DNA of 37,862 nt from positions 1 to 37,862 of the forward strand of contig JAGMCL010000041.1 of the NCBI GenBank assembly GCA_023129165.1. Direction: 5' to 3'. This DNA comes from Caldifarciminota bacterium. Lineage in GTDB: Bacteria; Hydrothermota; UBA3073. Below are positions 22,572 to 31,414 of the stretch, piece by piece. The position numbers were made by a program, and so were the translations under genes. The notes under the pieces were generated by a model. That model made no database searches. It saw only the letters and a program-made list of their open reading frames with translations, and was not told the origin of the DNA. Position 1 is the first letter of the stretch; every line of letters starts with the position of its first letter.

Positions 22572-23633
22572 ATGAAAATAGGAATGATGGGTACATGGAA
22601 TACTGATTCAGGTGCTTCGATACACGCTGAACTGGTTGGAAGAAATTTTATAAAACTTGGACATAAGATCTCTGTATTTAGCTTCTTTAAACACAGTTTC
22701 CATGGAACTGCATTCTTGAGTGAGGATGAAGATTATGTTACGAGATGTTTTACTGTTTCATCTGAAAAAGAACCACAACTGCTTGCAATACCGTTTTTGA
22801 AGAGCGATTATGATTACTTTGTTGTGGAAGACCTTGGTATGCTCCCACAGGACCATCTTGGCAAGATATTCCACTGGATCAAGAGAAGAGCAAAGACAAT
22901 AAACGTGATACATGATGGAAACCTGAAAGAAGAACCTTCATTTTATCAATTTGACTGGGATGCAGTAGTATGCTTTGATAAGCGGTATTACGACTTTTTA
23001 AAACTCGCATATCCTGAGGAGATTATACATATAATTCCATATCCCTGTTTACCCTGGCATCCAGGTGATATGAAGAAAAGTCGTAAAGAGCTAACTCTAC
23101 CCCCTGATAAGAAAATTGTCTTTTTATTTGGTCCTGCCTCAGAATCTGGAGCAGATAAATACGATATTATAAAGGAGTTAGAGAATGATTATCCCCTTCT
23201 TATTCTTATTGTTACAAAACATGAGGCATCCTTGAAGAAATGGAAGGAAATCAAACAAAAAAGTGAAGGGGATATAATAGAAATACGTGAAGAAATACCA
23301 CCCATTGAAGAACTTTATAGGTATCTTTATGCCTCAGATTTACTTCTTTATAACAAACAGGGCAAACAGGGTATAATAACTGTCGCAAGCACTGCCTTTC
23401 AATGCCTTGGTTCTGGTTGTCCAATGGTCACATTGAAGTCTTCTTTTGTTGAAACCCTGAACAATGCTGTTTATCAGTATGAAAGTGATGAAGAACTCAA
23501 ATCCTGTATTGCAAGTGTTTTCAAAAAGGATAGGAAATATGAAGATGTAATCAAGGATGCGAAAGAATATACCAATGATAACTCAGGAATGAATATAGCA
23601 AAGAAGTTTATTAAATTATTTGAAAAAATCTAA
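22572..23633 (+). CDS. GT-B-fold glycosyltransferase, GT4-like
   Basis: AGAGGTG precedes ATG 22572. The 353-residue protein has the two-domain GT-B plan. The N-terminal part has M-G-T-W-N-T-D-S-G-A-S-I-H-A-E-L-V-G and L-G-H-K-I-S-V-F. A linker near residue 180 begins P-P-D-K-K-I-V-F-L-F-G. The C-terminal nucleotide-sugar-binding part has L-Y-A-S-D-L-L-L-Y and a F-Q-C-L-G-S-G-C-P-M-V segment resembling the GT4 donor site. No membrane segment is present, so it probably acts in the cytoplasm. The GH130 gene 700 bp downstream suggests mannoside or related oligosaccharide metabolism. Donor and acceptor are not predictable. Confidence 0.72.
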   Translation: MKIGMMGTWNTDSGASIHAELVGRNFIKLGHKISVFSFFKHSFHGTAFLSEDEDYVTRCFTVSSEKEPQLLAIPFLKSDYDYFVVEDLGMLPQDHLGKIFHWIKRRAKTINVIHDGNLKEEPSFYQFDWDAVVCFDKRYYDFLKLAYPEEIIHIIPYPCLPWHPGDMKKSRKELTLPPDKKIVFLFGPASESGADKYDIIKELENDYPLLILIVTKHEASLKKWKEIKQKSEGDIIEIREEIPPIEELYRYLYASDLLLYNKQGKQGIITVASTAFQCLGSGCPMVTLKSSFVETLNNAVYQYESDEELKSCIASVFKKDRKYEDVIKDAKEYTNDNSGMNIAKKFIKLFEKI

Positions 23634-23810
23634 CAGGGATTGGAAGAGATTGAAAGAGATTTTTTAATTCAAAAGACTGATATAACAGGGACTTGGACGA
23701 GACTTCTAAGAGACTTATTCTTAGTTTATTAACAGGAATTGAAAGAGATTTGTAGGAGATTTATTAAAATATTTTTTTATCTAACAATACAGTACGATAC
23801 ATTTTCCATG

Positions 23811-23864
23811 GTAGCCGCAACCTTTAGGTTGCGCATTATCCGCAGGCATGAAGCCTGCGACTAT
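23811..23864. repeat. REP pair (head-to-head)
   Basis: GTAG 23811-23814 leads stem GCAACC/GGTTGC (23817-23832). An inverted unit GCAGGC/GCCTGC (23842-23858) follows and ends in GACTAT. It is nearly the same as 5305-5358, next to the RAYT gene. Confidence 0.8.
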
Positions 23865-24018
23865 CAATAGCCTTTCAAGAAACTGGAATAAGTTATTCAA
23901 CGGTTCACCTGATAAATACATTCCGCAGGATACGTATGGAGACAAGCATCGAGCGCTCATAGAAAAAAAAGATATGTCGTTTCCAAGGAGGTTGTGGAGT
24001 GGCTTGCCACTACCCGAT

Positions 24019-24036
24019 GCATTAGCAAGCTAATGC
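24019..24036. repeat. Perfect 8-bp hairpin GCATTAGC
   Basis: GCATTAGC and GCTAATGC are separated by AA. The surrounding 22 bp match, in inverted orientation, the second hairpin at 3784-3804. Confidence 0.65.
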
Positions 24037-24281
24037 ACTCCTATAGAGAATAAAGAAAGGGAAGGTTTAAGAGGTCACTGAGTTGCAACCGCTGAGTTTG
24101 CAAAGCTTCCAGTGTAAAAAGAGAAATAAAAAATCTCTGTGGCTCCCCTGTTAAATAAAGTACCAGAGATGATTACTTATACTTAATCTTGTAACTATTT
24201 AACAGGGTTCACCCTGTTTAATAGAAACGTTTACTGTAGCCTTCTGACATTCATTGTTAAGATATTTAACAGGGTGAATCT

Positions 24282-24324
24282 GTGTTTAGATTTTGCACAC
24301 TACCTAATATTATACCAGGAGGTA
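24282..24324 (+). promoter_or_regulatory. Duplicated 5' leader with ribosome-binding site (GH130 copy)
   Basis: The leader TTTAGATTTTGCACACTACC followed by AATATTATACCAGGAGG is present here and, with three or four changes, at 25609-25650 before the ankyrin gene. The last 17 bp recur exactly at 36402-36418 before the response regulator. The repeat therefore includes the Shine-Dalgarno sequence. Confidence 0.75.
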
Positions 24325-24328
24325 TGAG

Positions 24329-25258
24329 ATGAGACTTAAGAGATATGAGGGAAATCCAATCATTACACCGATAGAGGGGAATGAGTGGGAATCAAAAACT
24401 GTATTCAACTGTGCAGCAGTTCATCTTGATGGCAAGGTGCATATAGTTTACAGAGCAAGAGATAAAAAAGATGTTTCCAGACTGGGATACGCTGTAAGTA
24501 AGGACGGTTTTAAAATCGACGAAAGATTAAAAGAACCAATATACACACCGCAGGGTGAGATCGAAAAATATGGTTGTGAGGACCCGAGAATCTCAATAGT
24601 AGGTGATAGACTTCATATGTCCTATACGGCTTATGGTGAAACTCCTGCAATGGAAGTAGGTGTTAGTAGAAGTATACAAATCGCTATGACAAGTATAAGT
24701 GTTGAGGATTTTTTAGGACGTAAATGGAACTGGGACAAACCATATTATCCTTTTCCGGGTGTGGACAATAAGGGTGCAGTTATCTTTCCAGAAGCTTTCC
24801 AGGGGACATATGTAATGTATCATCGTATACCACCACACATATGGGTAGCATATTCAGAAGATTTACGTCATTGGTATAATTCAAATATCCTCCTATCGCC
24901 TCAATATGAATGGGATTACTTTAAAATAGGGACTGGTGGTGCTCCAATAAAGACGGATTACGGCTGGCTTGTTATTTATCATGCAGTAGATAAGAAGATG
25001 GTCTATCGACTTGGTTATGCTATTATGGCAATTGATGACCCTGCTACTGTTATATACAGACATCCAGAGCCGTTACTTGAACCAGAGAAAGAGTTTGAAA
25101 CCCAGGGTGACGTATCAAATGTGGTATTTACCTGTGGTGCAGTTTTGATTGGAGACATGGTATTTGTTTACTATGGTGGTGCGGATACGGTAATTTGTGT
25201 AGCCACAGCAAAATTAGAAGATTTTCTCAGACCAGTAAAACTGTGGAATGTGTTGTAG
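24329..25258 (+). CDS. GH130-family glycoside phosphorylase/hydrolase
   Basis: The start is ATG 24329, after GGAGG at 24318-24322. The 309-residue protein covers the five-bladed propeller of GH130. Motifs include R-Y-E-G-N-P-I-I-T-P, F-N-C-A-A-V, Y-R-A-R-D, S-R-L-G-Y-A-V-S-K-D-G, G-C-E-D-P-R-I (the acidic active-site segment), I-Y-H-A-V-D-K-K-M-V-Y-R-L-G-Y-A, and N-V-V-F-T-C-G-A with Y-Y-G-G-A-D near the end. Most GH130 members phosphorolyse beta-1,4-mannosides; some hydrolyse beta-1,2-mannosides. The subfamily cannot be fixed by eye. No signal peptide is present, so it is probably cytoplasmic. It likely works with the glycosyltransferase upstream. Confidence 0.88.
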   Translation: MRLKRYEGNPIITPIEGNEWESKTVFNCAAVHLDGKVHIVYRARDKKDVSRLGYAVSKDGFKIDERLKEPIYTPQGEIEKYGCEDPRISIVGDRLHMSYTAYGETPAMEVGVSRSIQIAMTSISVEDFLGRKWNWDKPYYPFPGVDNKGAVIFPEAFQGTYVMYHRIPPHIWVAYSEDLRHWYNSNILLSPQYEWDYFKIGTGGAPIKTDYGWLVIYHAVDKKMVYRLGYAIMAIDDPATVIYRHPEPLLEPEKEFETQGDVSNVVFTCGAVLIGDMVFVYYGGADTVICVATAKLEDFLRPVKLWNVL

Positions 25259-25651
25259 AGTAAGATGTTTAGGTTGTGTTAATTTTATGAATAAACAATG
25301 GAACTGTAACCACAGAGGTCGCAGAGGAAAAGAAACAATGCTAAATGTTGGATGTTTAATGTTAAATGTTTAATGTGGTAGGAACGACTTCCTAGTCGCG
25401 ATAAATTCCCATGATGGTTAATCGGGGTTAGGAAACCCCTCCTACAAAAAGGAGGGTAGGAGCAACGTCCTCGTTGCGATAAGAGATGGGATAAGTTTGT
25501 TAGTTGGTTTGATTAGGAGAGGAGTGACTATTGACGATCAACAATTGATAGGTAGGAGCGACACCCTGGTCACTTTTCCCTCTTCCCTTTTCGCAAACCG
25601 CTCTCTGTGGTTAGATTTTGCACACTACCAAATATTATACTAGGAGGTGGT
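25259..25651. repeat. Gene-free stretch with four REP-like hairpins and word arrays
   Basis: CCACAGAGGTCGCAGAGG (25310-25327) and AATGTTAAATG-type words (25339-25376) are followed by GTAG-foot hairpins. These are CGACT/AGTCG (25385-25398), an inverted GGGGTT/AACCCC unit (25424-25439), GCAACG/CGTTGC (25462-25477) and a degenerate GCGAC/GTC unit (25551-25573). TTGTTAGTTGG words lie at 25497-25520. The stretch ends with the duplicated leader of the ankyrin gene. Confidence 0.7.
25609..25650 (+). promoter_or_regulatory. Duplicated 5' leader with ribosome-binding site (ankyrin copy)
   Basis: It matches the GH130 leader at 24282-24324: TTAGATTTTGCACACTACC, AATATTATAC and AGGAGGT. It places GGAGG at 25643-25647, just before ATG 25652, and so decides this start. 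Confidence 0.75.
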
Positions 25652-26434
25652 ATGAGAAAGGTCTCATGCATGTCGTTTGTGATACTCATATCAATGCTCT
25701 TTATAATAGAGGTATTGTCTGCGAGTGATTTTGATACTCTGGCTAATAGAGTCATGGCTAATGATTTTAAGGGTGTGGATGAATTACTATCTGTCGGTAT
25801 CGATATCAATATACAGAATGAAATCTCTGGAAGTACAGTCCTTATACTCACATGTAGTTTAGAAGGATTCGAGGATATGGTTGAATTTCTTCTAACAAGA
25901 GGTGCTGATGTTAGCATTCGCTCTCGAGACAGCACAACCGCATTAATATGGGCCGCAGGTAACTCAAAGAAATATGTCGAGCTTTTGCTATCTAAAGGAG
26001 CTGACATCAATGCAAAGGCAGTAGATGGTAGAACCGCTCTTATAGAGTCAGTATTTGGAATTCTTGCTGAAATTATAACATTGGAAGTGCCTGAGCTTTT
26101 AATAAAAGCAGGTGCTTCAATTAACGATACTATTGTCGGGGGAGATGCATCTGGATGGACAGCACTCATGTTTGCTGCAAACAATGGCAGACCAGACTTG
26201 GTAGAATTTCTGCTATCAAATGGGGCAGATGTTAATCATGTAGCGGCTGATGGCACAACAGCACTTATGTGGGTTAGTAGATGGGGTTACAAAGGGATTG
26301 CAGAGCTTCTAATTAACCACGAAGCTGATGTCAATCTAATGGCTAAGGATGGTTCTTCTGCCCTTTCTCTGGCTGTTGATAACGAACACAACGAATTAGC
26401 TCAAATACTGAGAGCTGCTGGTGCTGATGAATAA
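25652..26434 (+). CDS. Secreted ankyrin-repeat protein
   Basis: The start is ATG 25652, selected by GGAGG in the duplicated leader. An upstream GTG at 25607 lies inside that leader and is rejected. The 260-residue product has a signal peptide (S-F-V-I-L-I-S-M-L-F-I-I-E-V-L-S-A) and about seven ankyrin repeats of 32-40 residues, with T-A-L-x-W-A-A and L-L-x-x-G-A-D-V/I-N motifs. One repeat (about residues 130-170) carries a short insertion. Ankyrin repeats bind other proteins. The partner is not known. Confidence 0.88.
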   Translation: MRKVSCMSFVILISMLFIIEVLSASDFDTLANRVMANDFKGVDELLSVGIDINIQNEISGSTVLILTCSLEGFEDMVEFLLTRGADVSIRSRDSTTALIWAAGNSKKYVELLLSKGADINAKAVDGRTALIESVFGILAEIITLEVPELLIKAGASINDTIVGGDASGWTALMFAANNGRPDLVEFLLSNGADVNHVAADGTTALMWVSRWGYKGIAELLINHEADVNLMAKDGSSALSLAVDNEHNELAQILRAAGADE

Positions 26435-26541
26435 ACATAACACTAATTCACTCAGTTGAATAAGTCTACTCAACGAACCTACTAAACCCCTTCGCATAGT
26501 GCCTCAATTAAATCTTCTAAGATATAAACAAATTTTTTTAC

Positions 26542-26570
26542 TTGACAAATCACCCATTTTTATGTATATT
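26542..26570 (+). promoter_or_regulatory. Sigma-70-type promoter
   Basis: TTGACA (26542-26547) and TATATT (26565-26570) have a 17-bp spacer. It lies about 75 bp upstream of ATG 26647. The TTG of the -35 box is in frame with the gene but is not a start. Confidence 0.7.
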
Positions 26571-26646
26571 ATATATAGAGGAGATTATCCATATTACTGT
26601 TATTTTAGAATTCTTATTGGTTATTTTTAGACAATCAAATAAATCA

Positions 26647-28644
26647 ATGAGAAAAGATAAGCAAAAAGTAAAAATAGACTATAGTTTCATTTTTAATCTT
26701 TTCATCGGGATTATGATATTTATCTCGATATCCAATCTGTTCGCTCAGACAACAAACACCCTTGACAATAAGATAAAAGTTGGACCCACTGAGGCGATAA
26801 TGTTGGGTAACACCTCTCAAGATACAGTTTATCATTGTCAATTTGCACAAGATACCTTTACAGTTACTAATACAGGTGATACTGATCTCGACAATATTAT
26901 TTTTGGGAGTACAGATTTTAATGGGATTGTAGACAATACTTATTTTATACCAAGAGAATGTATCTATTTTACTCCTTCATACATAAATGAACTTCCTTCA
27001 GGCTCAACTATATCAGTTATAGTAAATATACATGTACGTTGTGGTTTGTTTGCACAGGATTACAAGGGTAAAGCACGTGTAATGGATGACGATGGCTACC
27101 CACATGAGACAATAGAATTATGGATAACAGTGTTACCCAAGTACGACCTTGATATCTCAAATAATGAATGGAACCTTGTGAGTAATATCCTCTACCTTGC
27201 TGAAATCCCTGGTAACTCAGACAGCGGATTATTCTTGCTTATCAACCCGAATACAGATATGATGAATGTCGACCCAGACTCGTTTGGAAATGCTGACATT
27301 ACAAATCTAACCTACACGATGACAAATCTCACAGGTCCTGGTCCTGAAATTATAACTACGAATATATCTATTACACCTACTCCTATGATACTTGCATCAG
27401 GTTGTGCAGATACCCTGCTCTACGAGGTAGACATACCAGAAGGTCAGATTTCAGGTCTGTACGAAGGAATGGTTTATGTAACATCACCTGGTGAGGATGA
27501 TACTGGTGATTTCTTTTATGTTAACTTGATAGTCGGCGCGGAGGAGAATATAGACATAGTTGAGACCCTTACCTCAGGCTCAGGTGACCATGCTTCATGG
27601 GTCGACCTTACGACATTCACTGTTGAAAATACGGGTAATGCAGAACTATACAACCTGCTCTTCAATACATCAGGACTCGAAGGTAGTAACTACTTTATAC
27701 CACATGATGAAATCTATCTCTATATTGACGACTTCTGGACACCTGTTTATGAAACATCTATAGATGAGCTTCTTGTGGGAGAGACAGCGGATGTCCAGCC
27801 AGCAGTTGATGTCCACCGCGGACAACACGCAGGTACATACTCAGGGTTCATACGGGTGATTGATGATGATGGTTATCCCACTGATGCTATAGTGGTATCA
27901 TTAGAAGTGTTTCCTTCTTACGATATTGATATTTCAAACATCGAGGAAGACGTTGTGGGTAATATTATGTCTTTATACGCCTGTCTTGGTGATACAACTG
28001 AAGAAAAGAGTTTCCTCACTATTAATCCTTCTAATGATGTAATGAATGTTGATCCAGATTGTTTTGGAAATGCGGATTATTCTGTAACATACCTATCTAC
28101 AGACCTTATATTTGACCTTGATACTATATCATCGGTTAATGTCACAATTACACCTTCGACCTCATACCTTTTATCTGGTGGTCTTGAGGTAGTAGATTTG
28201 TATGTTACTATACCGAGTGACACAATTCTTGACGATGGAAAATATTTCGGTTATATAACTGCTCATGCAGATACGGAAGGTATTGTTGTATGCTCAGATA
28301 GTTTTAGACTCGAATTAAATGTTAGCTCTGAGGGGGTTACAGAGTGGATAAATGCAGTATTAGATTCAGTTTTATTTATCTCACAGAATAAGCCAAATCC
28401 GTTAAATGATAAAACCCTGGTCAAATATAATCTTCCTGAAGATTGTAGAGTGTTTATTAAAATTTATGACCTCCTCGGATACGAAATAAAGACACTCTTA
28501 CGTGTCAAGCAGAAAGCAGGTATGCATAAGGTTGTCTGGGATGGGAGAGACGATTTGGGGAAAAAAGTCCCAGCTGGAGTATATTTTCTTAAAGTTACTG
28601 CAGGTAAATATACTGAAACGAATAAACTTTTAAAGATGAAATAG
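26647..28644 (+). CDS. Large secreted protein with tandem duplicated module and C-terminal sorting domain
   Basis: The start is ATG 26647, downstream of the promoter; no clear ribosome site is seen. The 665-residue product has an unusually long N-terminal region, M-R-K-D-K-Q-K-V-K-I-D-Y, before a hydrophobic signal segment ending L-F-A-Q. The body holds two copies of a module of about 250 residues. Each has (E/T)-N-T-G-(D/N), Y-F-I-P, V-(M/I)-D-D-D-G-Y-P, the Y-D-(L/I)-D-I-S-N segment and N-V-D-P-D-x-F-G-N-A-D. The last 80 residues are a FlgD-like sorting domain (N-K-P-N-P-L, W-D-G-R-D-D-L-G-K-K-V-P-A-G-V-Y-F-L-K). It is probably a cell-surface or secreted structural protein. The function is unrecognised. 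Confidence 0.78.
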   Translation: MRKDKQKVKIDYSFIFNLFIGIMIFISISNLFAQTTNTLDNKIKVGPTEAIMLGNTSQDTVYHCQFAQDTFTVTNTGDTDLDNIIFGSTDFNGIVDNTYFIPRECIYFTPSYINELPSGSTISVIVNIHVRCGLFAQDYKGKARVMDDDGYPHETIELWITVLPKYDLDISNNEWNLVSNILYLAEIPGNSDSGLFLLINPNTDMMNVDPDSFGNADITNLTYTMTNLTGPGPEIITTNISITPTPMILASGCADTLLYEVDIPEGQISGLYEGMVYVTSPGEDDTGDFFYVNLIVGAEENIDIVETLTSGSGDHASWVDLTTFTVENTGNAELYNLLFNTSGLEGSNYFIPHDEIYLYIDDFWTPVYETSIDELLVGETADVQPAVDVHRGQHAGTYSGFIRVIDDDGYPTDAIVVSLEVFPSYDIDISNIEEDVVGNIMSLYACLGDTTEEKSFLTINPSNDVMNVDPDCFGNADYSVTYLSTDLIFDLDTISSVNVTITPSTSYLLSGGLEVVDLYVTIPSDTILDDGKYFGYITAHADTEGIVVCSDSFRLELNVSSEGVTEWINAVLDSVLFISQNKPNPLNDKTLVKYNLPEDCRVFIKIYDLLGYEIKTLLRVKQKAGMHKVVWDGRDDLGKKVPAGVYFLKVTAGKYTETNKLLKMK

Positions 28645-28761
28645 TATCCTTGTTTTGGGTTAAATCGGGGTTGGGATATTTCAATGATATCAAGAAAAAA
28701 AACATATTTGTTTAGTGTGTTGTAAATACCTATACCCTAATTCAGACAACCGGAGGTAACT

Positions 28762-30765
28762 ATGATGAAAACAATATATATACTTACCATAATTTTGTCC
28801 ATAAGTCTTCTTATGACAGACAATATTTACGCAAAATCCAGAGAGGTTTACCTTTTACCAACTAAACCTGGAGAGCCAAGTAAAATAGCTACTGCTGAAA
28901 AAGACTGGGTCTGGTGGCTTATACAATATGACAGTTGGTCTGGCTATCTTTCTGGTCTATTAGCCGGAGACACGGTCGGTATTTATTTTGAACCTCCTGC
29001 AGCCTGCTCTCTTGTTGAGGTACACTTCTGCAAATATAGGTATGAAGATGGTGACGCTCCTACCTATTGGGGACTTGTAGCAGACGTCCCTGATGGAGTA
29101 ACACTTAATTCCTATGAAGAGTATCACAATTCCGCATCTATGCCAGGACCAACTCCTGTTGGAACTATTTTCGCACGAGCTGAATTTGCCTTTCCATTTA
29201 CCGAAGACTGGCAGTGGGATACCCTCAGCGTCCCTGGTACCCCTGATGTAGGTAAGGATGCCTTCTGGGCTGGTACTGTAATAGGTGACTCAAGCCATAC
29301 ATCGAGGATAGATCCGGGGGTTAGTCCCCCGTACCATGCAATATGTTATAAGCAGGGTGGTGCAGCCCCAGTAGCAAATGGACCTGGTTGGTATTCCTCA
29401 TGGCACCTCTTCTGGGTAAGAGCGCTCGTGAAGGTCTATGAGAATATTGGTCCTGTCATCGAGGCTGAAGAATTACAAGGGACATATAACACGAGTGATA
29501 GAAGGGTTGATATATATACAGAAGACTTCGACCCGGATATTTCTACCTTAGGAATTGATAATATAATGCTCTACTATATTCTTAATGATACCTATGATAC
29601 CTTGGATGTTAATGTAATTCAGGATTCAGTAATGTTCCCTGCTCCTTGGTGGGAATACGCAATGTGGCATGCGATGATACCAGGTCAGTCACCAGAAACT
29701 AAGGTAACCTACTGGGTTGAAGGGTCTGATGGTGTGGGTGCAGTAGATATAACCCCTGAGTACTGGTATAGGGTTAAAGCAGGTACACCTGGTAATGCTC
29801 TTCTATTTATCGAATCTAATGAAAACTGGGGCTCTGGTTTACACGATGCATTTTTAGGTCTGCCCTGGGACTTTTGGTATGAAAGAACTGACGGTATCGC
29901 TGATAACACAGTAACAGACTTCTATGTAACAGGTGATGGGGCAAGGGCTGTGTCATGGCTTGCTTTCGCCGGTGCTAACTTTGCTATGGAGCCCTATGGT
30001 TGGTCTTGGACTCAACCCTTCAGGGACTTCATGGACAATGGTGGATGTTTATTCCTTGCTGGTCAGGATATACCAGGGGGTGGCTATGGTCTTGGTTATG
30101 GTGAATGGATTGCACCCCCATCACCACATCCTTTAAGAGATTATCTGAAAGCATATGAAGGCATCGATGATTACATACTCGAATCTCCATTCACTGTTAC
30201 CATAGAAAACACAGATATACTCACCACAGGTATGCCTTCTGAGGTAACTGTTGACTGTAATTTAGTAGAGCAGATAACCTGGACCGGCATATTCACAGAA
30301 TTAGATGATGAGTGTGTTCCGCTCTTTTCCGATGAGGAGGGAAACATTCTTGGATACAGATATGAGGATGTAACTAATGGCTTCAAGGTAGTTTTTATGT
30401 ATTTCCCTTTTCATGCCATAACTGACACAAACGCACAGGATACATTAATTTACAATCTTACATCCTGGTTTGAACTTGGTGTAGAGGAAACTTCTCAGGA
30501 ACTGGCTTACAATCTTCCTGTTATAACTCCAAACCCAATCTCAAAGTCTGCAACATTAAACTTCAGCGTCCCAAGAAATGAACATGTATCCATAAGGATA
30601 TACGATGTAACAGGCTCACTAATAAGCATACTTACAAACGAAAGATTTAATGCTGGTAAGCATACCCTTACAATAAATACAGATGAGCTTGTATCAGGTG
30701 TCTATTTCCTTAAGATGGTTGTGGGTAAATATTCTAGCGTCAGAAAGTTCTTGGTGCTGAAATAG
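28762..30765 (+). CDS. Secreted protein with GATase/ThuA-like region and C-terminal sorting domain
   Basis: GGAGG at 28752-28756 precedes ATG 28762. The 667-residue product has a signal peptide (I-Y-I-L-T-I-I-L-S-I-S-L-L-M). An N-terminal beta-rich domain of about 200 residues and an Ig-like segment follow. A central region at about 350-575 has N-A-L-L-F-I-E-S-N, F-R-D-F-M-D-N-G-G-C-L-F-L-A-G-Q-D and G-F-K-V-V-F-M-Y-F-P-F-H-A-I. It resembles the class-I glutamine-amidotransferase-like fold used by ThuA and similar proteins, but no catalytic Cys is obvious. The end is a sorting domain (P-N-P-I-S, Y-D-V-T-G-S, S-G-V-Y-F-L-K-M, final L-V-L-K). Confidence 0.7.
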   Translation: MMKTIYILTIILSISLLMTDNIYAKSREVYLLPTKPGEPSKIATAEKDWVWWLIQYDSWSGYLSGLLAGDTVGIYFEPPAACSLVEVHFCKYRYEDGDAPTYWGLVADVPDGVTLNSYEEYHNSASMPGPTPVGTIFARAEFAFPFTEDWQWDTLSVPGTPDVGKDAFWAGTVIGDSSHTSRIDPGVSPPYHAICYKQGGAAPVANGPGWYSSWHLFWVRALVKVYENIGPVIEAEELQGTYNTSDRRVDIYTEDFDPDISTLGIDNIMLYYILNDTYDTLDVNVIQDSVMFPAPWWEYAMWHAMIPGQSPETKVTYWVEGSDGVGAVDITPEYWYRVKAGTPGNALLFIESNENWGSGLHDAFLGLPWDFWYERTDGIADNTVTDFYVTGDGARAVSWLAFAGANFAMEPYGWSWTQPFRDFMDNGGCLFLAGQDIPGGGYGLGYGEWIAPPSPHPLRDYLKAYEGIDDYILESPFTVTIENTDILTTGMPSEVTVDCNLVEQITWTGIFTELDDECVPLFSDEEGNILGYRYEDVTNGFKVVFMYFPFHAITDTNAQDTLIYNLTSWFELGVEETSQELAYNLPVITPNPISKSATLNFSVPRNEHVSIRIYDVTGSLISILTNERFNAGKHTLTINTDELVSGVYFLKMVVGKYSSVRKFLVLK

Positions 30766-30770
30766 TATTA

Positions 30771-30837
30771 TTCACTCCAACATATTCAACAGATGTTAAA
30801 TGGTAGCACTATTTGCATAGTGCTCCATAAATTGCGT
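30771..30837. repeat. 67-bp direct repeat, left copy, with hairpin
   Basis: It is identical to 31954-32020 at 64 of 67 positions. It contains GGTAG and a perfect stem, AGCACTAT (30805-30812), TTGC loop, ATAGTGCT (30817-30824), which makes it REP-like. Confidence 0.88.
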
Positions 30838-30875
30838 TTACAACATGAAATTGATGAGGCTTATCTCCTTTTTCC

Positions 30876-30904
30876 TTGACTTTTCCTACAGTATGTGCTA
30901 TAAT
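30876..30904 (+). promoter_or_regulatory. Sigma-70-type promoter of the MNT-HEPN operon
   Basis: TTGACT (30876-30881) and TATAAT (30899-30904) have a 17-bp spacer. Confidence 0.72.
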
Positions 30905-31087
30905 ACTATCATAAGAGTGAGATTACAGGATTTAGAAACAACATAAAACATAGTTATAGGGATGTATAACCATAGTTAGATAGTTCTATCCAACACTCTC
31001 GGATATATACAAGCTATCTTAAATTCTTACTTGGATGACAGCAAAATTTAAATCGTATGAATAGATAATCTAAGAGTTTAGGGAATC

Positions 31088-31414
31088 ATGGATAATGAAA
31101 CAAAAACAGGAGAAGGTTTTAAGAAGATATTGAAAGAAATCGGTGTAGATTATTCTGCTGTCATAGTATTTGGAAGTAGAGCAAGAAAAGATTTTGATGA
31201 ACTCAGTGATTGGGATTTTTTAGTTATCCTGAAACAGAATTTAAGTCTAACAGAAAAAAAGAATCTCTGGCGTAAAATTTATAAGAAATTTCATGAGCAC
31301 TTTCTGTTTATACCTATTGATATAATATTGAAGGATAAGGAAGTATTTGAAAAAGAGAAGGAGATAGTAAATACTATTTCCAATGAAGCTTATTTAGAGG
31401 GAATTGAAATATGA
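31088..31414 (+). CDS. mntA: MNT-type nucleotidyltransferase, probable antitoxin
   Basis: The 108-residue protein is a minimal nucleotidyltransferase with F-G-S-R-A-R at residues 28-33 and S-D-W-D at 40-43, the G-S and D-x-D metal-binding pattern. In MNT/HEPN toxin-antitoxin pairs this enzyme AMPylates the HEPN toxin and silences its RNase activity. Its stop overlaps the start of the HEPN gene by 4 bp (ATGA at 31411), so translation is coupled. The start ATG 31088 follows AGGGAATC, a weak ribosome site. The pair is bracketed by 67-bp direct repeats. Confidence 0.85.
   Translation: MDNETKTGEGFKKILKEIGVDYSAVIVFGSRARKDFDELSDWDFLVILKQNLSLTEKKNLWRKIYKKFHEHFLFIPIDIILKDKEVFEKEKEIVNTISNEAYLEGIEI

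Larger units (their letters stand above)
23634..24328. other. Gene-free stretch made of word arrays and REP hairpins
   Basis: The 695-bp gap contains a GAAAGAGATT-type array (23637-23765), a REP pair (23811-23864), the GCATTAGC hairpin (24019-24036), diverged CACTGAGTT/CTCTGTGG words (24072-24150) and an AACAGGGT array with a perfect AACAGGGT-TC-ACCCTGTT hairpin near 24211-24228. It ends in the GH130 leader (24282-24328). A 61-codon frame at 23848-24033 overlaps the hairpins and is not supported. Confidence 0.65.
30766..31087. other. Gap with direct repeat, hairpin and promoter of the toxin-antitoxin pair
   Basis: The gap contains the left 67-bp direct repeat (30771-30837), a promoter (30876-30904) and a leader of about 180 nt before ATG 31088. 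No gene is seen. Confidence 0.65.

Noticed and set aside
23848-24033. A 61-codon frame on the + strand
   Set aside because: It begins inside a REP hairpin, ends inside another hairpin and has no ribosome site before its ATG. It may hold a decayed fragment but is not supported as a gene.
26542-26646. Upstream TTG start for the 26647 gene
   Set aside because: The TTG is part of the -35 box of a good promoter, so the sequence up to the expected transcript start cannot be translated from that promoter.
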